From NCBI GenBank assembly GCA_030584065.1, contig CP129489.1, positions 1,512,640 through 1,576,639 of the forward strand: a DNA stretch of 64,000 nucleotides, in the 5' to 3' direction. The stretch's first letter is position 1. Every line of letters begins with the position of its first letter. Positions 8,134 to 18,680 of the stretch are shown here, one piece after another. Source of the stretch: Flavobacteriales bacterium (lineage in GTDB: Bacteria > Bacteroidota > Bacteroidia > Flavobacteriales_F > PHOS-HE28). Under the pieces are notes generated by a model. The model made no database searches and was not told the origin of the DNA. It worked only from the letters and a program-made list of their open reading frames with translations. The translations under genes and the position numbers were made by a program.

Positions 8134-8661
8134 CTATCCCTCGCGGTACAGGGCGATGAGGCCGGGCGGCGTGCGGACAACCATGCTGCGCTCCTCTGGA
8201 TCCACGCTGACGATCATCTCGGCGGTGAGTGGCACCATCACCTCCTGCTCGCCCCGGAGGATCACGAGCACCGGGTTGCGGTCGCTGCCCTCGATGGCTG
8301 TCACCTCGCCGAGCTCGCCATGCGCCTCATCGCGCACCAACAGGCCGATGAACTCCTCGGGATCCCAGCTCTCATCGCTGCCATCGGCGAGCAGCCCCGG
8401 CGGTGCATACAGGTCGCGGCCCACCAGGATGGACGCGCTCTGCGGATCATCGAAGTCATCGAACTTCACGAGCAGCTCGCGCCCCTTGTCGTGCAACCGC
8501 GAGAAGAAGAAGGGTACCTTCTGACCTTCGATGTCCACGAAGAGCGACCCGGCATGCACGAGGTCATCAAGGTCGACGCCCTCGAGGTGCACGGTGAGTT
8601 CGCCCTGATGCCCCCAGGGCTTCCCGATCCGGCCGATGCGGTGCAGGCTTTCGAGGTCCAT
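8134..8661 (-). CDS. rimM: Ribosome maturation factor RimM
   Basis: 175 residues from the ATG at 8661 (MDLESLHRIGRIGKPWGHQG), which fits the family N-terminus containing the conserved G.I.K..G..GE pattern. The middle holds LFVDIEGQKVPFFFSR and the linker, and the C-terminal PRC-barrel half begins around EEFIGLLVRDEAHGELGEV with MVPLTAEMIVSVDPEERSMVV. RimM binds S19 and helps assemble the 30S subunit. In many bacteria rimM follows rpsP; here it follows a DEDDh exonuclease gene (24 bp gap) and precedes the tRNA methyltransferase, so the usual ribosomal partner is not adjacent in this window. Confidence 0.95.
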   Translation of the reverse strand: MDLESLHRIGRIGKPWGHQGELTVHLEGVDLDDLVHAGSLFVDIEGQKVPFFFSRLHDKGRELLVKFDDFDDPQSASILVGRDLYAPPGLLADGSDESWDPEEFIGLLVRDEAHGELGEVTAIEGSDRNPVLVILRGEQEVMVPLTAEMIVSVDPEERSMVVRTPPGLIALYREG

Positions 8662-8684
8662 GGCGTGAAGGTAGCTGGGCGCCT

Positions 8685-9290
8685 CTATTGCGCCACAGCC
8701 GTGACCTTGCCGCCGGGTGTGCGATGCCCGCCTGGATAGAACGCCCCGACCTTGACCTTGGTGCTCAGCAGGAAGCTGGAGATATCGCTGCCTGCCTGGT
8801 TGTCGGTGGCACGCAGCACCAGTTCGGCTGTGGCCTCGGCATCGTTGCCTGCGCGGTGGTGGCGCAGGGGGATGCCGTGGAAGGCGCACATGGGACCTAG
8901 GCCGTAGGAGCTGCGACCGGGCCACACCCGGCGCGCCATGCTCACGCTGCAGAAGTACTGGAAGGCGGGATGCGGCAGACCGTGGCTGGCGAGCGTGCTG
9001 CGGAGCACCGTCATGTCGAAGGCCGCATTGTGCGCCACCACCGTGCTGCCGTCCAGCAGGTCCGCAACCTCCTCCCAGATGTCGTCCCAGCGCGGCGCCG
9101 AGGCCACATCATCGGGCCGGATGCCATGCACGGCCACGTTCCATGGACTGAAGTAGGGCCATTGCCGCGGCTTGATGAGCCAATTGCGCACCTCGCGCAC
9201 CACCCCGCCACGCACCACGGCAATGCCCAGCTCGCAGGGGCTGTCGGCGTGCGGTGTGGCGGTCTCGAAGTCGAGGGCGAGGAAGTCCAT
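8685..9290 (-). CDS. DEDDh 3'-5' exonuclease (DNA polymerase III epsilon-like)
   Basis: 201 residues with the three exonuclease motifs: Exo I DFLALDFETAT, Exo II VVAHNAAFDMTVLRS and Exo III HHRAGNDAEATAEL. The C-terminal tail (about 170-201) after the domain contains a TKVKVGAFYPGGHRTPGGK segment of unknown meaning. Such stand-alone proteins trim DNA or RNA 3' ends or proofread; the specific substrate cannot be read from sequence. It lies 4 bp after dapA's stop and 23 bp before rimM, all leftward, so it likely belongs to the ligA-DUF6913-dapA run. It may instead be a polymerase III epsilon subunit or an exonuclease X-type enzyme. Confidence 0.9.
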   Translation of the reverse strand: MDFLALDFETATPHADSPCELGIAVVRGGVVREVRNWLIKPRQWPYFSPWNVAVHGIRPDDVASAPRWDDIWEEVADLLDGSTVVAHNAAFDMTVLRSTLASHGLPHPAFQYFCSVSMARRVWPGRSSYGLGPMCAFHGIPLRHHRAGNDAEATAELVLRATDNQAGSDISSFLLSTKVKVGAFYPGGHRTPGGKVTAVAQ

Positions 9291-9294
9291 TTCC

Positions 9295-10188
9295 TCACAG
9301 CTTCACCACCTCCGCATCCGCCAGCGCCTGGTACAGCTTCTTCGCCGTGCCTTCGCCCACGTTCACCAGTGGCAGGCGCACCGGGTTCCCGCAGATCCCG
9401 AGGATCTTCAACGCCTCCTTGATGCCACCGGGATTGCCCTCCACGAAGAGCAGGTCGATCACCTCGATCAGGCGCAGGTGCTCGCGGCGGGCGGTGTCGA
9501 GATCGCCTTTCAGCGCGGCATGCACCAAGGTGCTGAACTCCTTGGGCAGCGCGTTTCCCACCACACTGATCACGCCCATGCCGCCCATGGCGATGATGGG
9601 CAGGGTAAGCGCATCGTCGCCGCTGATGAGCATGAAGCCCTTCGGCTTGTGCTTGAGGATGCGGCCCATCTGGTCGAGGTTGGCGCTGGCCTCCTTGATG
9701 GCGATGATGTTCTTGAAGTCCCTGGCTAGCCGCAGCGTGGTGTCGGCGGTCATGTTGCTGCCGGTGCGGCCGGGCACGTTGTAGAGGATGATGGGCCGCA
9801 GGGCCACCTGCGCAATGGCCTTGTAGTGCTGGTAGATGCCCTCCTGCGTGGGCTTGTTGTAGTAGGGGCTCACGCTGAGGATGGCGTCCACGCCGTCCAT
9901 GTCGAACTCCCCGAGGGCCTCGATGACCTCGGCCGTGTTGTTGCCGCCCACGCCCAGCACCACGGGCACGCGGTTGCGCACGAAGCCGATGGTCTGCGCG
10001 AGCAGTTCCTTCTTCTCGGCCTTGGTGAGGGTGACGCTCTCACCGGTGGTGCCCATGCTCACCACGTAGTCCACTCCACCCGCGATCTGGTGGTCGATGA
10101 GCTTCTCCAGGCCGGCATAGTCGATCTGGCCGTTGGTGCGGAAGGGGGTGACTAGGGCGACGCCCAGGCCGCGGAATCGTTGGTCCAT
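9295..10188 (-). CDS. dapA: 4-hydroxy-tetrahydrodipicolinate synthase
   Basis: 297 residues, normal family length. It condenses pyruvate with aspartate semialdehyde in the diaminopimelate/lysine pathway. Schiff-base lysine is K165 in IIAIKEAS, the catalytic Tyr is Y136 in ILYNVPGRTG, and the GTTGE segment (46-50) holds the catalytic Thr. The gene follows the DUF6913 gene by about 20 bp in the ligA operon, a gene order repeatedly found in Bacteroidota. Confidence 0.97.
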   Translation of the reverse strand: MDQRFRGLGVALVTPFRTNGQIDYAGLEKLIDHQIAGGVDYVVSMGTTGESVTLTKAEKKELLAQTIGFVRNRVPVVLGVGGNNTAEVIEALGEFDMDGVDAILSVSPYYNKPTQEGIYQHYKAIAQVALRPIILYNVPGRTGSNMTADTTLRLARDFKNIIAIKEASANLDQMGRILKHKPKGFMLISGDDALTLPIIAMGGMGVISVVGNALPKEFSTLVHAALKGDLDTARREHLRLIEVIDLLFVEGNPGGIKEALKILGICGNPVRLPLVNVGEGTAKKLYQALADAEVVKL

Positions 10189-10209
10189 TCGGGATGCCGC
10201 CGAAGCGGC

Positions 10210-13409
<3,200 letters not shown>

Positions 13410-13413
<4 letters not shown>

Positions 13414-14273
13414 CGCACCGCACGGATGAATCGCTCATGGCCGCTGAGGTCGCGGATGAGCGTGACCTCAGCGTAGCCCATCTCCCTCAGGAGCGCCGCG
13501 GCCTCGCGTGCCGTGCGCCAATGCCCCTCAAGCCAGAGGCGCCCACCGGGCGGGAGCGCCCCATGGGCCTTGAGGCCGATCGCGCGGTAGAATGCAAGCG
13601 GATCGCCAGCAGGAGCGAACAGCGCCCGGCGAGGCTCATGGTCGCGCACCTGGGGGGCCAGGGTCCGCTCCTCCTCCACGGGGATGTAAGGCGGATTGCT
13701 CACCACAAGGTCTGTCCCGGCGGGAAGGCCGAAGCCCTCGCTGAGCGCATCGGCATGAAGCAGGGCGATGTCGATGCCCAGCGCACGGGCATTGTCGGCG
13801 GCCATGGCAAGTGCGGCGGCCGAATCGTCGATGGCCGTGACGCGCGCCTGGGGCCGCGCCTTCGCGATGGCCAGCGCGATGCACCCGCTGCCCGTGCCGA
13901 CATCAACCACGCCACGCACATCGGCGGAATCCCTCAGCACATGCTCCACCAGCTCTTCGGTCTCGGGGCGCGGTATCAGCACATCGGGGCTCACCTTGAT
14001 CCGCAGGCCGTGGAATTCGACCTCCCCCAGCACATACTGCAGGGGCTCTCCCGCGCGCAGCCGCTTGAGGGGCAGATATACCTTCAGCAGGTCGGACTCA
14101 TGCAACGGCTCGGACGCCCGCAGGTCCAGCTGGGCGGCATCCCAGCCGAGCCGGTCGTGGAAGACGCTGCGCACGATGGCCTTGCACTCACCCGCGTCGT
14201 AGAGCGGTGCGAGCTGGCTGCGGTACTCGGCCAGCACGCTGGCCACTCGGTTGTCCGTTGCGCGGATGCCCAT
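13410..14273 (-). CDS. prmC: Peptide chain release factor N5-glutamine methyltransferase PrmC
   Basis: 287 residues. Methylates the GGQ glutamine of release factors RF1/RF2. Seen: an N-terminal helical domain, LQYVLGEVEFHGL (substrate-recognition segment), VLIPRPETEELVEHV, SAM motif VVDVGTGSGCIALAIA and the catalytic LVVSNPPYIP. The start at 14273 was chosen for fit with the family N-terminus and for the -7 element TACTTTTG directly before it; a longer frame up to 14552 reads into antisense of ribD. It is divergent from ribD, an arrangement common in Bacteroidota. Confidence 0.95.
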
Positions 14274-14281
14274 CGGGCGGG

Positions 14282-14289
14282 CAAAAGTA
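14282..14289 (-). promoter_or_regulatory. -7 element TACTTTTG upstream of prmC
   Basis: Exact TAnnTTTG on the minus strand, ending 8 nt before the prmC ATG. If used, the transcript would have a leader of only a few bases. It also decides the prmC start, since the longer frame would begin upstream of this promoter. Confidence 0.5.
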
Positions 14290-14343
14290 GGCCGGTCGCC
14301 GGGCGGCGCCTCCAGGGCCGATGCACGAACTTCGCGGCCCTCC

Positions 14344-15414
14344 ATGAATGAGCACGAACAGTGGATGGCCCGTTGCCTGAGCCTGGCGCGGCTGGGTGCC
14401 GCCTCAGCGGCCCCCAACCCGCTGGTGGGCGCGGTGCTCGTGCAGCAGGGGCGGTTGCGCGCCGAGGGCTGGCACCGCGAACCGGGCATGCCGCATGCGG
14501 AAGCCGAATGCCTGCGGGCCTTCGGTGGCGGACCGGTGCCTCCGGATGCCACGCTCTATGTGAACCTCGAGCCCTGCGACCATCAGGGCCGCACCCCGCC
14601 GTGCAGCCTGCTCATCATCGCACGGCAGATTCGGCATGTGGTCATTGCCCATCGCGACCCCTTCCCAGCGGTGGATGGCGGCGGCATCGCGCGCCTGCGC
14701 GCCGCCGGAGTGGAGGTGACCGAAGGCGTGCGCGCCGCGGAGGCCGAATGGATGAACCGGCGCTTCCTCACTTCCATCCGGAAGGGCCGGCCCTACATCA
14801 TCCTTAAATGGGCGCAGAGCACCGACGGCTTCCTCGACCGGCACCCCCGCAACGGACGCGGGGTGCAGCGCATCAGCGCCCCGGCGACCGATACGTTGGT
14901 GCATCGCTGGAGGAGCGAGGAGCAGGCGATCATGGCCGGGAGCCGCACGGTGCTGAACGATGACCCGCGGCTGGATGTGCGCCATGCGGAAGGCCGGTCG
15001 CCGCTGAGGGTCATCATCGACAGGGACGGGCTCACGCCGGCTTCCTCGCACGTATACGACGGCACACGGCCCACCTTGCTGTTCACCCTGGCCGCGCGAC
15101 CCGGACTTGCGGCGGAGCAGTGCATCCTTGACCGTTCGGACGACCCACTGGAGCATGTGCTGAATGAAGTCCATCGCCGCGGCATACGATCCATCCTGGT
15201 GGAGGGCGGTGCCCGGCTCCATGGGGCCTTCTTGACGCAGGGCCTTTGGGACGAAGCACGGGTGGTCACCGGCGGAGCGGCCTTCGGCGTCGGCACCCCA
15301 GCGCCAACCCTGCCCGTTGCCCCCGTGCGCACGCAGCAGGCCACCGGCGACCGCATCGACCTCTTCGTCAACGCGGCGCAGCAACCCCTTCCGGACCCAG
15401 CATGGCCTTGGTGA
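14344..15414 (+). CDS. ribD: Bifunctional riboflavin biosynthesis protein RibD
   Basis: 356 residues: deaminase (about 1-145) then reductase (about 150-356). The deaminase zinc site is visible as HAEAECL and PCDHQGRTPPCS, with APNPLVGAV upstream; the reductase has KWAQSTDGF, MAGSRTVLNDDPRLDVR and ILVEGGARLHGAFL. It catalyses the second and third steps of riboflavin synthesis. The ATG at 14344 gives the usual family N-terminus (MNEHEQWMARCLSLAR); the frame extends upstream without support. The EamA transporter gene overlaps its end by 13 bp. Confidence 0.96.
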   Translation: MNEHEQWMARCLSLARLGAASAAPNPLVGAVLVQQGRLRAEGWHREPGMPHAEAECLRAFGGGPVPPDATLYVNLEPCDHQGRTPPCSLLIIARQIRHVVIAHRDPFPAVDGGGIARLRAAGVEVTEGVRAAEAEWMNRRFLTSIRKGRPYIILKWAQSTDGFLDRHPRNGRGVQRISAPATDTLVHRWRSEEQAIMAGSRTVLNDDPRLDVRHAEGRSPLRVIIDRDGLTPASSHVYDGTRPTLLFTLAARPGLAAEQCILDRSDDPLEHVLNEVHRRGIRSILVEGGARLHGAFLTQGLWDEARVVTGGAAFGVGTPAPTLPVAPVRTQQATGDRIDLFVNAAQQPLPDPAWPW

Positions 15415-16250
15415 CGCTCGCGGCGCTCTGCATGGCGCTGCTCCTCTTCCTCTTCAAGGTCTTCGACAAGCGCGGCGTGCCGCTGCTGCCCGCCATCGTG
15501 GTGAACTACTTCGTCGCATGCGGCTGGGGCATCGCCATCACGCGTCCCTGGACGATCGCCGCGCCGCCATCGCTCCTCCCGCCGGGCATCTTCCTCGGCG
15601 TGCTCTTCATCACGCTGTTCTACCTCACCGCAGTGAGCACGCAACGGGCGGGTGTGGCAGCCACATCGGTGGCGAGCAAGATGAGCCTGGTGCTGACCGT
15701 GCTGTTCGCCGTAGCCGCCTTCGGGGAGCGGCCCTCGGCCTTGGGCTGGGCGGGCATCGCCCTGGCATTGGTGGCGGTGCCGGCAGCTTCGTCCGCGCCA
15801 GGTGCCCCCGGTGCACGGGGGGTGTGGCTGCTGCCGCTCCTCCTCTTCCTCGGCAACGCTGCTATCGACATCACCTTGAATGCGGTGCAGCGGTCGCTGC
15901 TCACGCCGGCCACCGAGCCGCTCTTCCCCACGCTGGTCTTCGGCGTGGCCGGCACCCTCGGACTCGCATCGCTGGCCGTGCGCCGCACGGTCGGGTCCCT
16001 GCTCGACCACAGGGCCGTGATCGGCGGCGCCGTGCTCGGCACCGTCAACTATGCGAGCCTCTACTTCATCGTGGCTGCGCTGGCGCGCAGCGGCTATCCA
16101 TCGAGCAGCGTGTTCCCGCTCATGAACATCGGCGTCATCCTGTTCAGCACGGCGCTCTCGCTGGCGCTCTTCCGCGACCGGCTCCGCCCGCTGCAATGGG
16201 CGGGCATCGCCTGCGCGGTGGCGGCCATGGCCCTCATCATCGGCGCATAG
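15402..16250 (+). CDS. EamA/DMT-family transporter
   Basis: 282 residues, about ten hydrophobic segments in two halves, typical of drug/metabolite transporters. The two EamA-like halves end in SKMSLVLTVLFAVAAFGERPSALGWAGI-type (about 90-120) and VFPLMNIGVILFSTALSLALFRDRL-type (about 240-265) segments, where a Glu or Asp/Arg pair follows the last helices. The start at 15402 overlaps ribD, so the two are translated together. Substrate unknown; a link to riboflavin or a related metabolite is only suggested by position. Confidence 0.85.
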   Translation: MALVTLAALCMALLLFLFKVFDKRGVPLLPAIVVNYFVACGWGIAITRPWTIAAPPSLLPPGIFLGVLFITLFYLTAVSTQRAGVAATSVASKMSLVLTVLFAVAAFGERPSALGWAGIALALVAVPAASSAPGAPGARGVWLLPLLLFLGNAAIDITLNAVQRSLLTPATEPLFPTLVFGVAGTLGLASLAVRRTVGSLLDHRAVIGGAVLGTVNYASLYFIVAALARSGYPSSSVFPLMNIGVILFSTALSLALFRDRLRPLQWAGIACAVAAMALIIGA

Positions 16251-16266
16251 GCGCGGGCCGCAGCCT

Positions 16267-16683
16267 TCACGGGAAGTGCGGCGCGAGCGCGGCGACGAGA
16301 TCGCCGGGCGCACGGCAGGGACGGCGGGTGGCGCGGTCGACGAACACCAGCGTGGTCTCGCCTTCCGTGAGGAGCGCGCCGGCAGCGTCGATCAGCGCGT
16401 AGCGGAATGTGATGCGCGCCTCGGGCAGCGCAACGATCGCGGTGCGGACGATCACCTCATCGTCATAGCGCACCGGGCGGTGATAGCGCACGTGCAGGTC
16501 GCGCACCGGCAGCAGCACGCCGTCATCCTCGATCCGACGGTACGGAAAGCCCAGGCTGCGCAAGGCCTCCACGCGCCCCACTTCGAACAGTTCGGCGTAG
16601 CGGCCATAGTACATCTGCCCCATCTGATCGGTCTCAGCATACCGGACGCGCACGCGGGTCTCGTGGATGAACATGCCGTGCAA
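16267..16683 (-). CDS. YbgC/FadM-type acyl-CoA thioesterase
   Basis: 138 residues of hotdog fold. The active-site region VRYAETDQMGQMYYGRYAELFEVGRVEALRSLG carries the Asp of the 4-hydroxybenzoyl-CoA thioesterase/YbgC family (D19, in ETDQMG), and the C-terminal half has LPVRDLHVRYHRPVRYDDEVIV. An internal start at 16674 (MFIHETRV) is equally possible. It hydrolyses acyl-CoAs; exact chain length unknown. It is divergent from dnaA across 379 bp and convergent with the EamA gene. Confidence 0.88.
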   Translation of the reverse strand: MHGMFIHETRVRVRYAETDQMGQMYYGRYAELFEVGRVEALRSLGFPYRRIEDDGVLLPVRDLHVRYHRPVRYDDEVIVRTAIVALPEARITFRYALIDAAGALLTEGETTLVFVDRATRRPCRAPGDLVAALAPHFP

Positions 16684-17062
16684 GTTAGCGGCAACGGCTT
16701 CAGGTCATTGCCGCGCACCCCCTCCTTCACCTACCTTCACAGCATGCACGCAAGCCCTGCCGCGCCGCGATGCGCCCCGCATCCGGAGGGCGCCATGATA
16801 CGCCACGGAAAGCGTATTCCTGCAATGCACCGTACGGAGGACCCGATGCCCGATAACCCGCGCCGATCAAGGGATTTCACGTTCCGCCCCACGCAATCGC
16901 TCAAGCAAAATTTTCTATCCGGGCAAGTGGATGGCGCCGTTTTTTTTTCACTTTCTTCGGTCCATATTTGCGCCCCTTCCCACGGTCGCTGACGATCACC
17001 GGCCAGTGACGCGGGAAAGCCCTCCGACGACCCCTTAACCCAAACCACCCGTCAACGCATCC
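16684..17062. other. Gene-free stretch upstream of dnaA
   Basis: 379 bp between the thioesterase and dnaA. It has an AT-richer patch around 16910-16970 with a run of nine T (16940-16948). I looked for DnaA boxes (TTATCCACA type) on both strands and found none convincing, so I do not call an origin here. It probably carries the dnaA promoter (see 16963-16970). Confidence 0.5.
16963..16970 (+). promoter_or_regulatory. Candidate dnaA -7 element CATATTTG
   Basis: One mismatch to TAnnTTTG, in the AT-richer part of the region upstream of dnaA, 92 nt before the start codon. Weak. Confidence 0.3.
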
Positions 17063-18493
17063 ATGAAGAAGGATCCCGAGAAGACCTGGGAACGTTGCCT
17101 GGCGGTGATCAGGGACAACGTGAACCCGCAGAGCTTCAAGACATGGTTCGAGCCGATCAAGGCACTGAAGCTGGCGGACAATGTCCTCACCATCCAGGTG
17201 CCCTCGCAGTTCTTCTATGAATGGCTGGAGGAGCATTACATCGGCCTGCTGAAGAAGATCATCCGCAAGGAGCTGGGCGCCGATGGCCGGCTGGAGTACT
17301 CCATCATCATGGAGAACAGCTTCCAGAGCGCCCATCCCTACACCGTGAAGGTGCCCACGAGCAATGCGCGGGAGACCAAGAACCCGCCCGTGTCCCTGCC
17401 GATCGATGTGGCGAACAGCCCGATCAAGAACCCGTTCGTCATCCCCGGCCTGCGCAAGATCAAGGTCGAGAGCCACCTGAACCCGAACTACTCCTTCGAG
17501 AACTTCATCGAAGGGGACTGCAACCGGTTGGCCCGCAGTGCCGGATACGCCGTGGCCCAGAAGCCCGGAGGCACCGCCTTCAACCCGTTGCTGATCTACG
17601 GCGGGGTCGGCCTCGGCAAGACGCACCTGGCGCATGCGATCGGCATCGAGATCAAGAAGCACCATCCGGAGAAGACGATCCTCTACGTCCCCGCCGAGAA
17701 GTTCACCCAGCAGTTCATCGAGGCGGTGAAGAACAACACCACCGGCGACTTCACGCAGTTCTACCAGATGATGGACGTGCTCATCATCGATGACGTGCAG
17801 TTCCTCGCCGGCAAGGAGAAGACGCAGGATGTGTTCTTCCATGTCTTCAACCACCTCCATCAGAGCGGCAAGCAGCTGGTGATCACCAGCGACAAGGCCC
17901 CCGTGGAGATGGCCGGCATGGAGCAGCGACTGCTCTCGCGCTTCAAGTGGGGCCTGAGCGCCGACCTGCAGACGCCCGGCCTCGAGACGCGCATCGCCAT
18001 CCTGGAGAAGAAGATGTACGCCGAGGGCATCGACCTGCCGAAGGAGGTGGTCGAATACCTCGCCTACAGCATCACCACGAACATCCGCGAACTGGAGGGC
18101 GCGATGATCAGCCTCATCGCCCAGAGCTCCCTGAACAAGAAGGCGGTGAACCTGGAGCTCGCCAAGCAGATGATCGACAAGTTCGTGAAGAACACCGCGC
18201 GCGAGGTGTCGATCGACTACATCCAGAAGGTGGTGTGCGATTACTTCGACCTGCCGATCGAACTGCTCAAGAGCAAGACGCGCAAGCGCGAGGTGGTGCA
18301 GGCGCGCCAGATCGCGATGTACTTCGCGAAGAAGATGACCAAGAGCTCGCTGGCCAACATCGGCGCCCACTGCGGCGGGAAGGACCACGCCACCGTGCTG
18401 CACGCCTGCCGGACGGTTAACAACCTGCAGGAGACCGACAAGCAGTTCCGCGGCTACCTCGAGGACCTGGAGAAGAAGCTGAGCCTGCATTGA
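17063..18493 (+). CDS. dnaA: Chromosomal replication initiator DnaA
   Basis: 476 residues, full length. Domain I (1-90) starts KTWERCLAVIRDNVNPQSFKTWFEPI; the AAA+ domain III has Walker A GGVGLGKTHLAHAIG (about 180-194), Walker B VLIIDDVQFLAG (about 239-250) and the arginine-finger region RFKWGLSADLQTPGLETR; domain IV ends with the DnaA-box signature IGAHCGGKDHATVLHACRTV. It melts oriC and loads helicase. It is followed by a strong intrinsic terminator and so is monocistronic. The upstream region lacks visible DnaA boxes. Confidence 0.99.
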   Translation: MKKDPEKTWERCLAVIRDNVNPQSFKTWFEPIKALKLADNVLTIQVPSQFFYEWLEEHYIGLLKKIIRKELGADGRLEYSIIMENSFQSAHPYTVKVPTSNARETKNPPVSLPIDVANSPIKNPFVIPGLRKIKVESHLNPNYSFENFIEGDCNRLARSAGYAVAQKPGGTAFNPLLIYGGVGLGKTHLAHAIGIEIKKHHPEKTILYVPAEKFTQQFIEAVKNNTTGDFTQFYQMMDVLIIDDVQFLAGKEKTQDVFFHVFNHLHQSGKQLVITSDKAPVEMAGMEQRLLSRFKWGLSADLQTPGLETRIAILEKKMYAEGIDLPKEVVEYLAYSITTNIRELEGAMISLIAQSSLNKKAVNLELAKQMIDKFVKNTAREVSIDYIQKVVCDYFDLPIELLKSKTRKREVVQARQIAMYFAKKMTKSSLANIGAHCGGKDHATVLHACRTVNNLQETDKQFRGYLEDLEKKLSLH

Positions 18494-18515
18494 GGCACGC
18501 CTCAACGAACGCTGC

Positions 18516-18550
18516 GAAAGGCCCCGCTACCGGGGCCTTTCCTCTTTTTC
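18516..18550 (+). terminator. Intrinsic terminator after dnaA
   Basis: Perfect 11-bp stem GAAAGGCCCCG / CGGGGCCTTTC (18516-18526, 18531-18541) with a CTAC loop, followed by CTCTTTTTC. Classic rho-independent structure 22 nt past the dnaA stop. Confidence 0.9.
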
Positions 18551-18663
18551 CGAGGCCGCCGCATACCGATCGCCAGCTCGGCGGAGTTGATCCCATGGGC
18601 CACCCACCGCGCGCGTGTTCAAAACTGGCCCGGATCCTGCCGGGCGCCCCGATAGCGTGCGGG

Positions 18664-18671
18664 TAGCTTCG
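18664..18671 (+). promoter_or_regulatory. -7 element TAGCTTCG upstream of the GH3/serine hydrolase gene
   Basis: One mismatch to TAnnTTTG, 10 nt before the ATG at 18681. It would give a very short leader. Confidence 0.35.
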
Positions 18672-18680
18672 CGCCGAGCC

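Noticed and set aside
16684..17062. Replication origin upstream of dnaA
   Set aside because: No DnaA boxes or 13-mer-like AT repeats seen; not called.
16901..18505. 534-codon open frame opposite dnaA
   Set aside because: Antisense of dnaA in a GC-rich genome; no domain, no signal, typical frame shadow.
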